A DNA stretch of 64,000 nucleotides, taken from assembly GCA_002723155.1 (NCBI GenBank), contig PBNO01000011.1:1-64000 (forward strand). Reading direction: 5' to 3'. Within the stretch, counting starts at the first letter, position 1. Each line of letters opens with the position of its first letter. This DNA is from Ponticaulis sp. Its GTDB lineage: Bacteria > Pseudomonadota > Alphaproteobacteria > Caulobacterales > Hyphomonadaceae. Below the pieces are notes generated by a model. It searched no databases. It was not told where the DNA came from and saw nothing but the letters and a program-made list of their open reading frames with translations. The translations under genes were made by a program, and so were the position numbers. Shown here one piece after another: positions 36,136 through 45,677 of the stretch.

Positions 36136-37964
36136 TAGTTCATCCCCGCAAATCGGAAGAAGCTCGCGCCAGATGCCGCATCACCGGCTTCGGCGCGCAT
36201 GGTCGCAAACAGCTCGCGGCCAAGGCCAGTATCGGTCTGGTTTGGCACATGCGCGGCAGGGGCGCGTGCGTTGAACTCTTCGACATCGCCGAGGAAGTTC
36301 AGCTCGCCCGTTTCGCAGTTAAGGCGCAGCGGATCACCATCACGCAGGCGTGCAATCGGGCCGCCGCGCACGCCTTCAGGGGAGAGGTGGATGGCGTTCG
36401 GGATTTTGCCCGACGCACCAGACATGCGGCCATCCGTGACGAGAGCGACATGGTGACCGTCATCCTGAAGTGAGCCGAGAATAGGCGTCAGAGAGTGCAG
36501 CTCCGGCATGCCATTCGCGCCCGGACCCTGAAAGCGCACCACGACGATGACATCCTTGTTCAGCTCGCCAGCCTGATAGGCTTTCTTCACATCGCCTTGC
36601 GTATCGAAGACGCGGGCAGGGGCTTCAACAAGGCGGTATTCCGGCTTCACGGCAGAGATTTTGGTGACGCTTTCGCCGAGATTGCCTTCGAGCAGTTTCA
36701 GCCCGCCTTCTTTATCGAAGGGCTGGTCGACAGGGCGGAGGATTTCAAGATCGCCGCTTGTCTCCGGCGGTTCGCGCCATTCGATTTCCCCATCAGCGCC
36801 GATGAATGGCTCCATCGCCTGATCGGCGAGCGTGCCATTGATGGTGCGTGCATCGGCGTGGACAAGCCCGCCTTTGATCAGCTCGCGAATGAGGAAGCCC
36901 ATGCCGCCAGCTGCGTGGAAATGGTTCACGTCCGCAGCGGAGTTTGGATAGATGCGGCAGAGAAGCGGTGTCACAGCTGAAATCTCTGCCATGTCCTGCG
37001 GCGTCAGCACAATGCCGGCAGAGGCTGCAAAGCTTGCAAGGTGGAGGACGAGGTTGGTGGAGCCACCCGTCGCCATAAGGCCTACAACGGCATTCACGAT
37101 GGAGCGTTCGTCGATCATCTCACCGGCTGGTGTGTAATCGCCCGCAATGCTGATCGCGGCGGCTTTCTTTGTCGCTTCTCTGGTGAGGGCTGTACGCAGT
37201 TCTTCACCCGGCTGCACAAAGGCTGCGCCCGGCAGGTGCAGGCCTACCATCTCCATCACCATCTGGTTGGAGTTGGCTGTTCCATAAAAGGTGCAAGTGC
37301 CCGGCGCGTGATAGCTTGCGGCTTCAGCTTCGAGCAGCTTGTCGCGGCCGACATTGCCGCGTGCAAATTCCTGACGAATGCGCGCCTTTTCTGGGTTTGG
37401 AAGGCCTGATGGCATCGGGCCTGCCGGAACGAACACAGCAGGCAGCCAACCAAAGCGCATCGCCGCCACAACAAGACCCGGAACGATCTTGTCACAGACG
37501 CCGAGATACATGGTGGAATCGAAGGTGTCATGGCTCAGCGCAATCGCCGCGGCCATGGCGATCACGTCCCGCGAGAAGAGCGAGAGCTCCATACCATCCT
37601 GACCTTGCGTGACGCCGTCACACATCGCCGGAACGCCGCCTGCGACCTGCGCCGTGGCATTCGCTGCGCGCGCCGCGTCACGAATGATCTGAGGATAGGT
37701 TTCGTAGGGCTGGTGAGCGGACAGCATGTCGTTATAGGCGGTCACAATGCCGATATTGGGCCAGCTTGCGCCGAGGAGCTGAACCTTATCCATCACGGCG
37801 CAGCCGGCGCTGGCGTGGGCCTGATTGCCTTCAGTCAGCTTCTTGCGGGCAAAGCCGTCAGGACGGTTCGCGCGGATGAGTTCCAAGTATTGCGCGCGGC
37901 TTTCCGCCGAACGCTCGATAATGCGCCGTGTGATGCGCTCGATTTCAGGATGAAGTGTCGTCAT
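36135..37964 (-). CDS. edd: Phosphogluconate dehydratase
   Basis: This 609-residue member of the IlvD/Edd Fe-S dehydratases converts 6-phosphogluconate to KDPG. It has I-V-T-A-Y-N-D-M-L-S-A-H-Q-P-Y early, the cysteines in V-P-A-M-C-D-G-V-T-Q-G and L-G-V-C-D-K-I-V-P-G that hold the cluster, and A-T-G-G-S-T-N in the middle. Length and layout match Edd rather than IlvD. It overlaps pgl by 4 bp and glk by 1 bp. Confidence 0.96.
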   Translation of the reverse strand: MTTLHPEIERITRRIIERSAESRAQYLELIRANRPDGFARKKLTEGNQAHASAGCAVMDKVQLLGASWPNIGIVTAYNDMLSAHQPYETYPQIIRDAARAANATAQVAGGVPAMCDGVTQGQDGMELSLFSRDVIAMAAAIALSHDTFDSTMYLGVCDKIVPGLVVAAMRFGWLPAVFVPAGPMPSGLPNPEKARIRQEFARGNVGRDKLLEAEAASYHAPGTCTFYGTANSNQMVMEMVGLHLPGAAFVQPGEELRTALTREATKKAAAISIAGDYTPAGEMIDERSIVNAVVGLMATGGSTNLVLHLASFAASAGIVLTPQDMAEISAVTPLLCRIYPNSAADVNHFHAAGGMGFLIRELIKGGLVHADARTINGTLADQAMEPFIGADGEIEWREPPETSGDLEILRPVDQPFDKEGGLKLLEGNLGESVTKISAVKPEYRLVEAPARVFDTQGDVKKAYQAGELNKDVIVVVRFQGPGANGMPELHSLTPILGSLQDDGHHVALVTDGRMSGASGKIPNAIHLSPEGVRGGPIARLRDGDPLRLNCETGELNFLGDVEEFNARAPAAHVPNQTDTGLGRELFATMRAEAGDAASGASFFRFAGMN

Positions 37965-38650
37965 GGGGCCCAGATCACCTCCATATCGTCTTTGCGGGCT
38001 GCGAGAGCGCGATGAATGGGCAGGTTTGCCTCTATGTCCTCAAGGACAGCGCGCTTTTCCTCGCCAGTGATGAGCAGAATGACGGTTTTAGCCGCCTTCA
38101 CCACATTAAGAGTTACGGTCATCCGGTCGGTATGGTTCCCCGCAACCGGACAGTCTGTTGCATCGATGGCAACAGCAAAAAGAGACGGATCATCTGACAG
38201 AGCGCGCTCGAGCCCGATACTGTCTGGAAACCAGCTGGCCGTATGACCATCAGGCCCCATGCCTAGCAGAACCACATCAGGCGCCGCGAACACACTGTAA
38301 GCCGTGTTTACGTCAGCTTCGCCAGCTTGCGGTGTGTCGTGCGCGGTTTTCATTGCAATGAAGCTTGAAGGGCCCGCGCCTTTTTCGAGAAAGCTCTCTC
38401 TCAGAAGGCGTGTGTTGGAGGCGTCGCTGTCCCCATCGACCCAGCGTTCATCGACCAGACCGACAGTTACGTCATGCCAAGGCAAATCATTCACTGCGAG
38501 GCGTTTATAGGCTGGTGCAGGCGTTGAGCCGCCCGACAGGAGCAGGGTTGCTGTGCCGTGCTCATGAAGCGCCGTCTTCAGGCCGTCGAGCATTTTGGCA
38601 GCGGCCGCTTCGCAAGCATCTGCTTTGCTTTTGAAGGCAGTGAAAGTCAT
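37961..38650 (-). CDS. pgl: 6-phosphogluconolactonase
   Basis: The 229-residue protein belongs to the DevB/SOL family, which hydrolyses 6-phosphogluconolactone. Marks are L-L-L-S-G-G-S-T-P-A-P-A-Y-K-R-L-A (36-52), V-G-L-V-D-E-R-W-V, and V-V-L-L-G-M-G-P-D-G-H-T-A-S-W-F-P. It overlaps zwf and edd by 4 bp each, so translation is probably coupled. Confidence 0.94.
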   Translation of the reverse strand: MTFTAFKSKADACEAAAAKMLDGLKTALHEHGTATLLLSGGSTPAPAYKRLAVNDLPWHDVTVGLVDERWVDGDSDASNTRLLRESFLEKGAGPSSFIAMKTAHDTPQAGEADVNTAYSVFAAPDVVLLGMGPDGHTASWFPDSIGLERALSDDPSLFAVAIDATDCPVAGNHTDRMTVTLNVVKAAKTVILLITGEEKRAVLEDIEANLPIHRALAARKDDMEVIWAP

Positions 38651-40122
38651 GATTTTGGCGTCGTTCTAACATGCCATGCGCGGTCATCACGATCCATCAT
38701 CATAGCAGAAGCAATCGGGCCATCAGAGCCTGCAGCATAGGTTTGTGGTGCTTCGTCAGACTGTTTCCAGCCATCGATAATGCCGTCCACCCAGGTCCAT
38801 GCAGCTTCGACTTCGTCGCGGCGCATGAAGAGCGAGAGATTGCCACGCGCGACTTCCATCAAAAGGCGCTCATAAGCGTCCGGATAGCGGAGCGTAAAGT
38901 TCTCGGCATAGGCGAGGTTCAGCGGCAGAGACTTGATACGCAGTCCGCCAGGGCCCGGCTCTTTAATGTGCATGGAGAGGCGTACGCCCTCATCCGGCTG
39001 CAGCGTAATAACCAGCTGGTTCGGACCCGAGAGGTTGGTGTCAAAGATATTGTGTGCAACCGGTTTAAACTGGACGACCACCTCTGACACGCGGCGCGAC
39101 ATACGCTTGCCCGTGCGCAGATAGATCGGGACGCCAGCCCAGCGCCAGTTATCAATCTCAGCCTTGATGGCGACGAAGGTTTCTGTTTCGGAGCTATCAT
39201 CACCCAGTTCCTCCAGATAGCCCTTGGCGGGCTGCCCGTTAATCAGCCCCTCAACGTATTGGGCGCGAACTGTGTTGCGTTTCACCGTGTCTCCGGTGAT
39301 CGGCTTCAATGCGCGCAGAACTTTGATTTTCTCGGTGCGGATATCATCGGCATGGATGGAGTTTGGCGGCTCCATTGCGATGAGACACAGCAGCTGCAGA
39401 AGGTGGTTTTGAACCATGTCCCGCAGTGCGCCGGAGCCATCATAATAGCCTGCACGACCTTCAAGACCGAGGTCCTCAGAGACTGTGATCTGGATGTGAT
39501 CGATATGGTTGCGCGACCAGAGCGCTTCGAAAAGCGTGTTGGAGAAGCGCAGCACCATAAGGTTCTGCACAGCTTCTTTGCCGAGATAATGGTCGATGCG
39601 GTAAATCTGTTCCTCGTCAAACACTTCGCCGACGCCGTCATTGATTGCGCAGGCAGAGGCGAGGTCTTTGCCGATCGGCTTTTCCAGAACGATACGGCAG
39701 GCATCGCACACCATGTCCGCAGTTTTCAGCGCATGACAGATCTTCACATAAAGTGACGGCGAGGTGGCGAGGTAATAGATAACGGTACGGTCGAAATTGA
39801 CCTTGCTGCTCAGCTCTTTCCAGTCCTTTTCAGGGCCGGCAATGTCGAGCGGAGAATAGTCCAGCATTTTGGCGAAGGTCGCCCAATGCTCTTCAGACCA
39901 TGTGTCTTTTGCAGTGGCTGATTTACAGCTTGTCTTTGCCATCTCGATGAATTCGTCGCGCGTCATTTCAGAGCGCGCCGTGCCTACAATCTTGGAGTTC
40001 AGCGGGATCTGGTCATCAAGAAAACGGTGAAACAGGGCTGGCAGAAGCTTGCGTCGGGAGAGGTCACCCGTGCCCCCGAAGATCACGAGGTTAAACGGGT
40101 CAACAGGGATGAATTCTGCCAT
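38647..40122 (-). CDS. zwf: Glucose-6-phosphate 1-dehydrogenase
   Basis: The 491-residue enzyme oxidises glucose-6-phosphate and produces NADPH, the entry of both the ED and pentose phosphate routes. The nucleotide motif is G-G-T-G-D-L-S-R-R-K-L-L (15-26), and the substrate site is R-I-D-H-Y-L-G-K-E near 175. It overlaps pgl by 4 bp. A 105-bp gap with a stable hairpin separates it from the SSS symporter gene upstream. Confidence 0.97.
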   Translation of the reverse strand: MAEFIPVDPFNLVIFGGTGDLSRRKLLPALFHRFLDDQIPLNSKIVGTARSEMTRDEFIEMAKTSCKSATAKDTWSEEHWATFAKMLDYSPLDIAGPEKDWKELSSKVNFDRTVIYYLATSPSLYVKICHALKTADMVCDACRIVLEKPIGKDLASACAINDGVGEVFDEEQIYRIDHYLGKEAVQNLMVLRFSNTLFEALWSRNHIDHIQITVSEDLGLEGRAGYYDGSGALRDMVQNHLLQLLCLIAMEPPNSIHADDIRTEKIKVLRALKPITGDTVKRNTVRAQYVEGLINGQPAKGYLEELGDDSSETETFVAIKAEIDNWRWAGVPIYLRTGKRMSRRVSEVVVQFKPVAHNIFDTNLSGPNQLVITLQPDEGVRLSMHIKEPGPGGLRIKSLPLNLAYAENFTLRYPDAYERLLMEVARGNLSLFMRRDEVEAAWTWVDGIIDGWKQSDEAPQTYAAGSDGPIASAMMMDRDDRAWHVRTTPKS

Positions 40123-40183
40123 TTGAGTATCCTTAAATCCTGAAGCGCCAGTTCAGGGGTATCATGGAGAAAGGTATGTTGCA

Positions 40184-40209
40184 CCGCCCGGAATTGCATA
40201 GCCGGGCGG
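40184..40209 (-). terminator. GC-rich hairpin between the symporter and zwf genes
   Basis: Perfect 8-bp stem CCGCCCGG/CCGGGCGG with a 10-nt loop lies 18 bp beyond the symporter stop and 61 bp before zwf, without a T-run in the direction of transcription. It may partially attenuate or protect the upstream mRNA, so that the upstream and zwf segments are made in different amounts. Confidence 0.45.
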
Positions 40210-40227
40210 CGCTAACGAATACGTGTG

Positions 40228-41817
40228 CTACCAGAATGCGACGTAGATGGCGCAGAGGATGAGTACGATCAGCACGCTGGCGATATTGAAGCCAGTATGA
40301 GTTCGGAAGGAAATCCCGCCCACGTCAACCGGTTGGTCCTCATTTGGCTTCGGTGTGAGGAGGGATGCCAAAACTCCGACCACGATGCAGATCAGGAAGA
40401 CAATCCAGATACGCAGAACGAATGGCAGATCCGGCAGAAGGATTTTCGCTGCAACGCTCAGAACCGCAGAAGAGATGAGCAGTGCGAATGCGCCATATTT
40501 GTTCGCACGCTTCCAGAAGAAGCCAAGCAGGAAGACGGCAACAATACCTGGCGCGATGAAGCCGGTATATTCCTGGATAGCCTGGAAGGCACTCTCAAGG
40601 CCGCCGAGGAATGGACGCGCCAGAACCAGAGCGATCAGCATCGCAACGAAAGCTGTGATACGGCCGACCATCACATAGTGACGTTCTGAAGCGTCTTTCA
40701 CGATGTAGTCGCGGTAAATGTCCATGGTGAAGATCGTGGAGATGGAGTTCATCATGGATGCGAGCGAAGACACGATTGCCGCGATCAGGGCTGCGAACAC
40801 GATACCGCGCAGACCTGCTGGTACGAGCGTCATCAGAGTGCCGTATGTGCTGTCTGGTGTCTGTGTCAGCTGGTCCAGCGGAAGCTGGCCGTTCTGAGCG
40901 AGCCAGAGCGCAGCAATGCCCGGAATAACAACGATCACAGGAATAAGAAGTTTGAGGAAGGCTGCGAATGCGAGACCTTTCTGCGCTTCTTTCTCGCTCT
41001 CAGCGCCAAGTGCGCGCTGGATGATGTACTGGTTGAAGCCCCAGTAAGAGAAGTGAAGAACCCAGAGGCCGCCGAGGAGCGTCCAGATGCCCGGAAGATC
41101 ACCATAGGACGCATGGTCTTCGGACAGGATCATGTTGAAGTGACCTGGCAGTTCGCCAAGTAGCGTGTTGAAGCCTGCAACAGGGCCTGCATCACCGCCC
41201 ACCATATCAAGTGAGATATAGAGGATCGCAAAGCCGCCAAGGATCAGGATCACAACCTGAATAATGTCGGTCAGCGCAACGGCTTTCAGGCCGCCATAGA
41301 TAGAATAGAGCACTGCAAAAACTGCGAGGCCAGCCATAGCCGGAATGATCGGTACGCCCGTTACGGCTGTGATTGCGAGGCCGCCGAGCCAGAGAATGGC
41401 TGTGAGGTTCACGAAGGTGTAGAGCGTGATCCAGAACACCGCCATGATCGTTTTGATCTCTGCCCCGAACCGTGTCTCGAGGAATTGCGGCATGGTGAAG
41501 ATTTTCCGCTTGAGGAAAATCGGCAGGAAGAACTTTGCGACAACAAGCAGGACAATTGCTGCCTGCCACTCATAGGCCGCAATGGCGAGGCCTACGACGA
41601 AGCCCTGACCGGACTGGCCGATAATCTGCTCTGCCGAAATGTTCGCAGCAATGAGAGATGCACCAATCGCCCACCATGGCAGGGCCTTACCCGCCAGGAA
41701 GTAGTCTTCAGTGTCTTTGGTGTGGCCTGCCGGTTCACGTGACACCAGCAGGGCAATTCCGAGTAGCGCAATGGCATAAGCCACCACGATAATAATATCG
41801 ATAGTCTCTAGGGCCAT
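40228..41817 (-). CDS. SSS family sodium:sugar symporter (SGLT-like), first copy
   Basis: A 529-residue membrane protein with about 14 helices of the solute:sodium symporter family. It has the SGLT-type start (D-Y-F-L-A-G-K-A-L-P-W-W-A-I-G-A-S-L-I-A-A-N-I-S-A-E-Q, in parts) with the Na+-site helix. The long loop and F-N-Q-Y-I-I-Q-R-A-L-G stretch are typical of sugar-transporting members. By context it takes up glucose or short glucan products into the cytoplasm for glk. It lies 27 bp behind the GH3 gene and 105 bp before zwf. Confidence 0.9.
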   Translation of the reverse strand: MALETIDIIIVVAYAIALLGIALLVSREPAGHTKDTEDYFLAGKALPWWAIGASLIAANISAEQIIGQSGQGFVVGLAIAAYEWQAAIVLLVVAKFFLPIFLKRKIFTMPQFLETRFGAEIKTIMAVFWITLYTFVNLTAILWLGGLAITAVTGVPIIPAMAGLAVFAVLYSIYGGLKAVALTDIIQVVILILGGFAILYISLDMVGGDAGPVAGFNTLLGELPGHFNMILSEDHASYGDLPGIWTLLGGLWVLHFSYWGFNQYIIQRALGAESEKEAQKGLAFAAFLKLLIPVIVVIPGIAALWLAQNGQLPLDQLTQTPDSTYGTLMTLVPAGLRGIVFAALIAAIVSSLASMMNSISTIFTMDIYRDYIVKDASERHYVMVGRITAFVAMLIALVLARPFLGGLESAFQAIQEYTGFIAPGIVAVFLLGFFWKRANKYGAFALLISSAVLSVAAKILLPDLPFVLRIWIVFLICIVVGVLASLLTPKPNEDQPVDVGGISFRTHTGFNIASVLIVLILCAIYVAFW

Positions 41818-41844
41818 GGATTCCTCCCCCGTGAGTTTGCTGCG

Positions 41845-44334
41845 TTACTGGCAGCTTATTGTTGTATTTTCAGTTGCTTCGATGCTGACTGAATGCACCG
41901 TGATTTCCATTGCCGTATCGCCTGTGAGGCTAAACGCGCGTGTGACGTTCTCAGGCGTGAGGCCTTCTTCAACGAAACAGGACACTGCGATGCTGGAGGT
42001 TGTCCATTCGCCCTGAGGCAGTTCGCGGAGCTGTTCGCTGACATCAACCGTCGCGCCGCAGCCTTCGCCGCACGCCATGCCGATTTCGACGTTATCGCCG
42101 TCATCAAGGCCAAGCTGCCAGTCTACAGTGATTGCGAGGTCATTGAGATCGCCGAAGCTTGTGAGGTCAATCGGGCGGTGAGCGCGAAGGCCGAAGCTGG
42201 CTGCACCATTGCCGGACCATGTGAGTTCGCGTGCATCTTCCTGAGCGCGATAATCAACGCCGCGGATAGAGATGCCGCCGCCAATGCTGTCGAGCGCGTT
42301 CGCCATGATTGGCAGGTTCGCGTTGGATGAGTCGCCAAGATAAGCGAGGAAAGCAGGGGCTGTGCGACCACGGTCAACGATAGAGCCGCCAAAGGCGCGT
42401 GCATTCTGATCGACGCCAGATTCTTCGGAAAGCTCAGTGAATTCGGCGCTGTCTGCGTATGTCAGGCCATAGCCGAACGGGTAGAGCACACCTTCGTCTT
42501 CCGGTGAATTAATCGGGTTGCCCATACCGTCAGACGGCCATGAGAAAGAGAGGCGGCCATTGAAGTCATGACGAGCTTCGCCGTTTTCGTCAGCGACGAG
42601 AACGTCAGCAACGCCGCCACCTTCAGAGCCCGGAAGCCAGCCGACGACAAAAGCATCAGAGGCGTTCAGGTGCGGGTTCACCCAAAGCGGGCGGCCTGTC
42701 AGGAAGACAGAAACAACCGGTACGCCATCGGCTTTCAGCTCACGAATGAGCTGGAGGTTCTCGCCGTCATCAAATTCGAAGACGAGATCCGTACGGTCGC
42801 CGAGATATTCTGCGTATGGCTGCTCGCCAAAAACGACGATGGCGACGTCAGGGCGGCTGTCATAGCTGCCATCTTCAGACAGAAATGCGTCACCGCCAAT
42901 GTCTGCCATGGCAGTTGAAACGCCGGAAAAAATTGTCTCGCCTGTCAGGAATTCTTCATTGGAATTGCCTGTGCCCTGCCAGTTGAGCGTCCAGCCGCCT
43001 GTCTGCTGCTGCATGGAGTCAGCGCCGCTACCTGCGACCATGACATTCAGGCCCGGAGCCAGAGGCAGAAGGCTGTCGTCATTACGCAGGAGAACAAGAG
43101 ACTCACGTACAGCCTGACGCGCGACCGCGCGGTGCGCGTCATTGCCAAGGATTGAGACATCGCTTGTTGCGCGATCTGACGGGCGGCCCGCATCCAGAAG
43201 ACCGGAGCGGATCTTGGCTTCGAGAATGCGCAGAACCGCTTCATCAAGGCGCTCAAGATCAAGCTCGCCAGCTTCAGCCGCAGCGAGCAGGGAGTCGTAA
43301 ACGCCGCGCCAGCTGTCTGGCGCCATATACATGTCTACGCCAGCGTCGAGAGACGCAACACAATCGGTTGCTGTGCAGCCTGGCACTTCGGCATGACCGT
43401 TCCAGTCACCTACGACGAAACCTTCAAAGCCGTACTGGTCGCGCAGAACATCCTGAAGCAGGTGCTCTGATCCGTGCATTTTCTCGCCGTTTACGGAAGA
43501 GAAGGACGCCATGACAGACTGGATGCCCAGTTCAATCGCCGGTCCATAGCCTGCTGCGTGAATATCGAGAATGTCCTGCAGGTCGCCAACCGTGTCGCCC
43601 TTGTCGATACCGTATTGCGTGCCGCCATCTGCCACGAAGTGCTTGGCGGTCGCCATAACGTTTTCGCCGATCAGAAAGTCAGGATCGCCCGGCAGGCCCT
43701 GAAGTCCCTCAATAATCGCAGCCGCATATTCAGCGACGAGTTCAGGGTTCTCAGAGTAAGACTCATATGCGCGCCCCCAGCGGTCGTCGCGGGCAACGGC
43801 GAGAGTTGGAGCGAATGTCCAGTCGAGACCGGTTGCGCGGATTTCGAGTGCTGTGACGTCGCCGATCTGGCGCATCAGGTCTGGATTGTGTGTCGCGCCG
43901 AGCGCAGAGTTGTGCGGGAAGATAGTCGCTGTCTGCACATTGTTATGGCCGTGGACGGCGTCCGTGCCCCAGATCGCCGGAATTCCGACGCCGCCATCTG
44001 ATGTGTCAGTAGACGCATCCCAGAAGGCGTCTGCCAGTTCGATCCACTCTTCAGGTTCTGCGACTTTGCCGCCGCCCGGCGCAGAGTTGCCGCCATTCAG
44101 AACGGAGCCGAGATTGTAGGTGCGCAGGTCTTCCGGGGTAACGGCGGAGATGTCCGCCTGAATGACCTGACCGATTTTCTCTTCCAGCGTCATCTGGTTC
44201 AGAAGCGCCAATGCGCGATCCGCTACGCTGTCTGCGATTTGAGTTGCTGGCGCGTCACTCGTGCCTTGCTCTGGCATGCAGCTGGTCAGCGCAGCGCCAA
44301 GCATAAGGGTGGTGACAAGTTTCATCACGCGCAT
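41845..44334 (-). CDS. GH3 family exo-beta-glucosidase/glucanase lipoprotein
   Basis: The 829-residue protein has a lipobox (A-L-T-S-C, Cys 19), so it should be anchored in the envelope. GH3 N-terminal and C-terminal domains cover about 45-620; the nucleophile is D310 in V-V-G-D-W-N-G-H. A further C-terminal beta-rich module (about 660-829) resembles that of marine exo-1,3/1,4-beta-glucanases of about 840 residues. Start could be 44334 or ATG 44325. It heads the leftward arm of the locus and would release glucose from beta-glucan oligosaccharides for the SSS symporter. The exact linkage is inference. Confidence 0.9.
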   Translation of the reverse strand: MRVMKLVTTLMLGAALTSCMPEQGTSDAPATQIADSVADRALALLNQMTLEEKIGQVIQADISAVTPEDLRTYNLGSVLNGGNSAPGGGKVAEPEEWIELADAFWDASTDTSDGGVGIPAIWGTDAVHGHNNVQTATIFPHNSALGATHNPDLMRQIGDVTALEIRATGLDWTFAPTLAVARDDRWGRAYESYSENPELVAEYAAAIIEGLQGLPGDPDFLIGENVMATAKHFVADGGTQYGIDKGDTVGDLQDILDIHAAGYGPAIELGIQSVMASFSSVNGEKMHGSEHLLQDVLRDQYGFEGFVVGDWNGHAEVPGCTATDCVASLDAGVDMYMAPDSWRGVYDSLLAAAEAGELDLERLDEAVLRILEAKIRSGLLDAGRPSDRATSDVSILGNDAHRAVARQAVRESLVLLRNDDSLLPLAPGLNVMVAGSGADSMQQQTGGWTLNWQGTGNSNEEFLTGETIFSGVSTAMADIGGDAFLSEDGSYDSRPDVAIVVFGEQPYAEYLGDRTDLVFEFDDGENLQLIRELKADGVPVVSVFLTGRPLWVNPHLNASDAFVVGWLPGSEGGGVADVLVADENGEARHDFNGRLSFSWPSDGMGNPINSPEDEGVLYPFGYGLTYADSAEFTELSEESGVDQNARAFGGSIVDRGRTAPAFLAYLGDSSNANLPIMANALDSIGGGISIRGVDYRAQEDARELTWSGNGAASFGLRAHRPIDLTSFGDLNDLAITVDWQLGLDDGDNVEIGMACGEGCGATVDVSEQLRELPQGEWTTSSIAVSCFVEEGLTPENVTRAFSLTGDTAMEITVHSVSIEATENTTISCQ

Positions 44335-44384
44335 TTTTCCGTCCCGTATTTTGAATTTAGTCCCTTGTCAGGACAATTTCGCTG

Positions 44385-44414
44385 ACCTTATTGTCCGATA
44401 ATGGACAAAGTCAA
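44385..44414 (-). promoter_or_regulatory. Candidate promoter of the GH3-SSS-zwf arm, with operator in the spacer
   Basis: On the minus strand TTGACT (44409-44414) and TAAGGT (44385-44390) are 18 bp apart, and the operator palindrome (44391-44408) fills the spacer exactly. The -10 match is partial. Occupation by a repressor here would block polymerase. Confidence 0.4.
44391..44408. promoter_or_regulatory. LacI-type operator candidate 1 (TTGTCC-N6-GGACAA)
   Basis: A perfect 18-bp inverted repeat with 6-bp arms lies in the 151-bp gap between the GH3 and LacI genes. A second match is found 1.2 kb away before the TonB-dependent receptor. The inverted pair GGACAAA/TTTGTCC further spans 44403-44427. 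The two occurrences flanking a lacI gene make a LacI-family operator the best reading. Confidence 0.6.
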
Positions 44415-44485
44415 TCTCATTTTGTCCTTGACCTGACATTATGAATTATCGGAATCGGTATAGCGTTTCCCAAACGAGAGAGTTC

Positions 44486-45499
44486 ATGGCCACAATAGCT
44501 GAAGTTGCGCAGCGCGCCGGCGTATCTACCAAGACCGTATCGCGCGTGATGAATAACTATGAGCACATCAGTTCCAAGACGCGTGATAAGGTTGAACGCG
44601 CTATTGAGGAGCTGAGCTTTCAGCCCGGCTTTGCGACAACAGCAAGCCGCATTGGTGAGTCTCTTAGTATCGGTATGCTGTATGGCGACCCGTCTTCGGG
44701 TTATCAGGCGCGCCTCAATCACGCTGTGCTGAAGGCCTGTTCGGACGCGCGTCGCTACCTTGCAGTCGAACTTTTTGACGAGAAAAGCACCGACTGGCGC
44801 CATCAGCTGGAATCCTTTCTGGACCGTACTGGTGTACGCAATCTTATCCTCGTTCCGCCTATGTGTGATTCGGCTGATCTGCATGAATTGCTGCGTGAGC
44901 GCGGCGTTCGTCACGTCCTGATTTCACCATCGCGCCCGGTATCCGGAGACATCTCTATCGTCATGGATGAGTTCCGTGCATCTCGTGAAATTACTAATCA
45001 TATCATTGAGTTAGGGCATAAGCGTATCGGTCATATCAGTGGGCATCCGGACCACGTGGCAACCATTCTGCGTCGCCAGGGTTTTGAGGAAGCTATGGCG
45101 AAAGCAGGTCTCGCTACAGACGAGTTCATGGTTGTGAAATCCGGTCGGTTCCGGTTCCGTGCGGCTCTCCAATGCGCTGAAGACATGTTGTCTTCGCCGA
45201 ACCCGCCAACGGCAATCTTCGCAGCGAATGACGAAATGGCATCGGCTGTCGTCATGGCTGCGAATCGCCTCGGCCTGCGCGTGCCTGAGGATCTGTCCGT
45301 CGCGGGCTTTGATGATGCCCCTATTGCCAGCGTTATGTGGCCCGATCTCACGACCATCGCTCAGCCTTTCGAGAAGATTGGTGAGGCTGCCGTGAGCGCC
45401 TTCATGAAGAATCGCCCAAGCGACGAACAAGTCTCTGAAACAATTGTTCTGCCGCACCAGCTGATTGTTCGTGCGTCTACCGGTCCGGTCAAAAGCTAG
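44486..45499 (+). CDS. LacI family transcriptional regulator of the glucan locus
   Basis: Starting at the ATG 44486 (site CGAGAG), the 337-residue protein has the LacI helix-turn-helix at residues 2-24 (A-T-I-A-E-V-A-Q-R-A-G-V-S-T-K-T-V-S-R-V-M-N) and a periplasmic-binding-protein-like ligand domain. The final stretch I-F-A-A-N-D-E-M-A-S and V-A-G-F-D-D-A-P-I-A belongs to the effector-binding core. The frame back to 44441 adds a non-conserved leader. It lies between the two divergent arms and their operators, and probably derepresses them on sensing a sugar. The inducer is unknown. Confidence 0.93.
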   Translation: MATIAEVAQRAGVSTKTVSRVMNNYEHISSKTRDKVERAIEELSFQPGFATTASRIGESLSIGMLYGDPSSGYQARLNHAVLKACSDARRYLAVELFDEKSTDWRHQLESFLDRTGVRNLILVPPMCDSADLHELLRERGVRHVLISPSRPVSGDISIVMDEFRASREITNHIIELGHKRIGHISGHPDHVATILRRQGFEEAMAKAGLATDEFMVVKSGRFRFRAALQCAEDMLSSPNPPTAIFAANDEMASAVVMAANRLGLRVPEDLSVAGFDDAPIASVMWPDLTTIAQPFEKIGEAAVSAFMKNRPSDEQVSETIVLPHQLIVRASTGPVKS

Positions 45500-45560
45500 G
45501 CAGGGCCAGCACTAATTGTCTTTTTTAGTGAGTCCGGTTTCTTAGGTCGAGACAATCAAA

Positions 45561-45578
45561 TTGTCCCTTATTGGACTT
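45561..45578. promoter_or_regulatory. LacI-type operator candidate 2 (TTGTCC-N6-GGACTT)
   Basis: An 18-bp site with the same left arm and spacing as candidate 1 and four of six matching bases in the right arm. It is about 100 bp before the TonB-dependent receptor start. TTGACA at 45584-45589 just behind it could be a -35 box, though I see no good -10. Confidence 0.55.
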
Positions 45579-45677
45579 TTGGCTTGACATAAGTGGACAA
45601 TTATTTTTCCCTACGATCCAGAAATAAAATCTACTGCCGGGGGACAACCGGCGGATCTGTATGAACTGGGAGGTTCT

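Noticed and set aside
45584-45617. Firm promoter call for the TonB-dependent receptor
   Set aside because: TTGACA at 45584-45589 is a good -35, but no -10-like hexamer lies at 16-18 bp, so the start site stays open.
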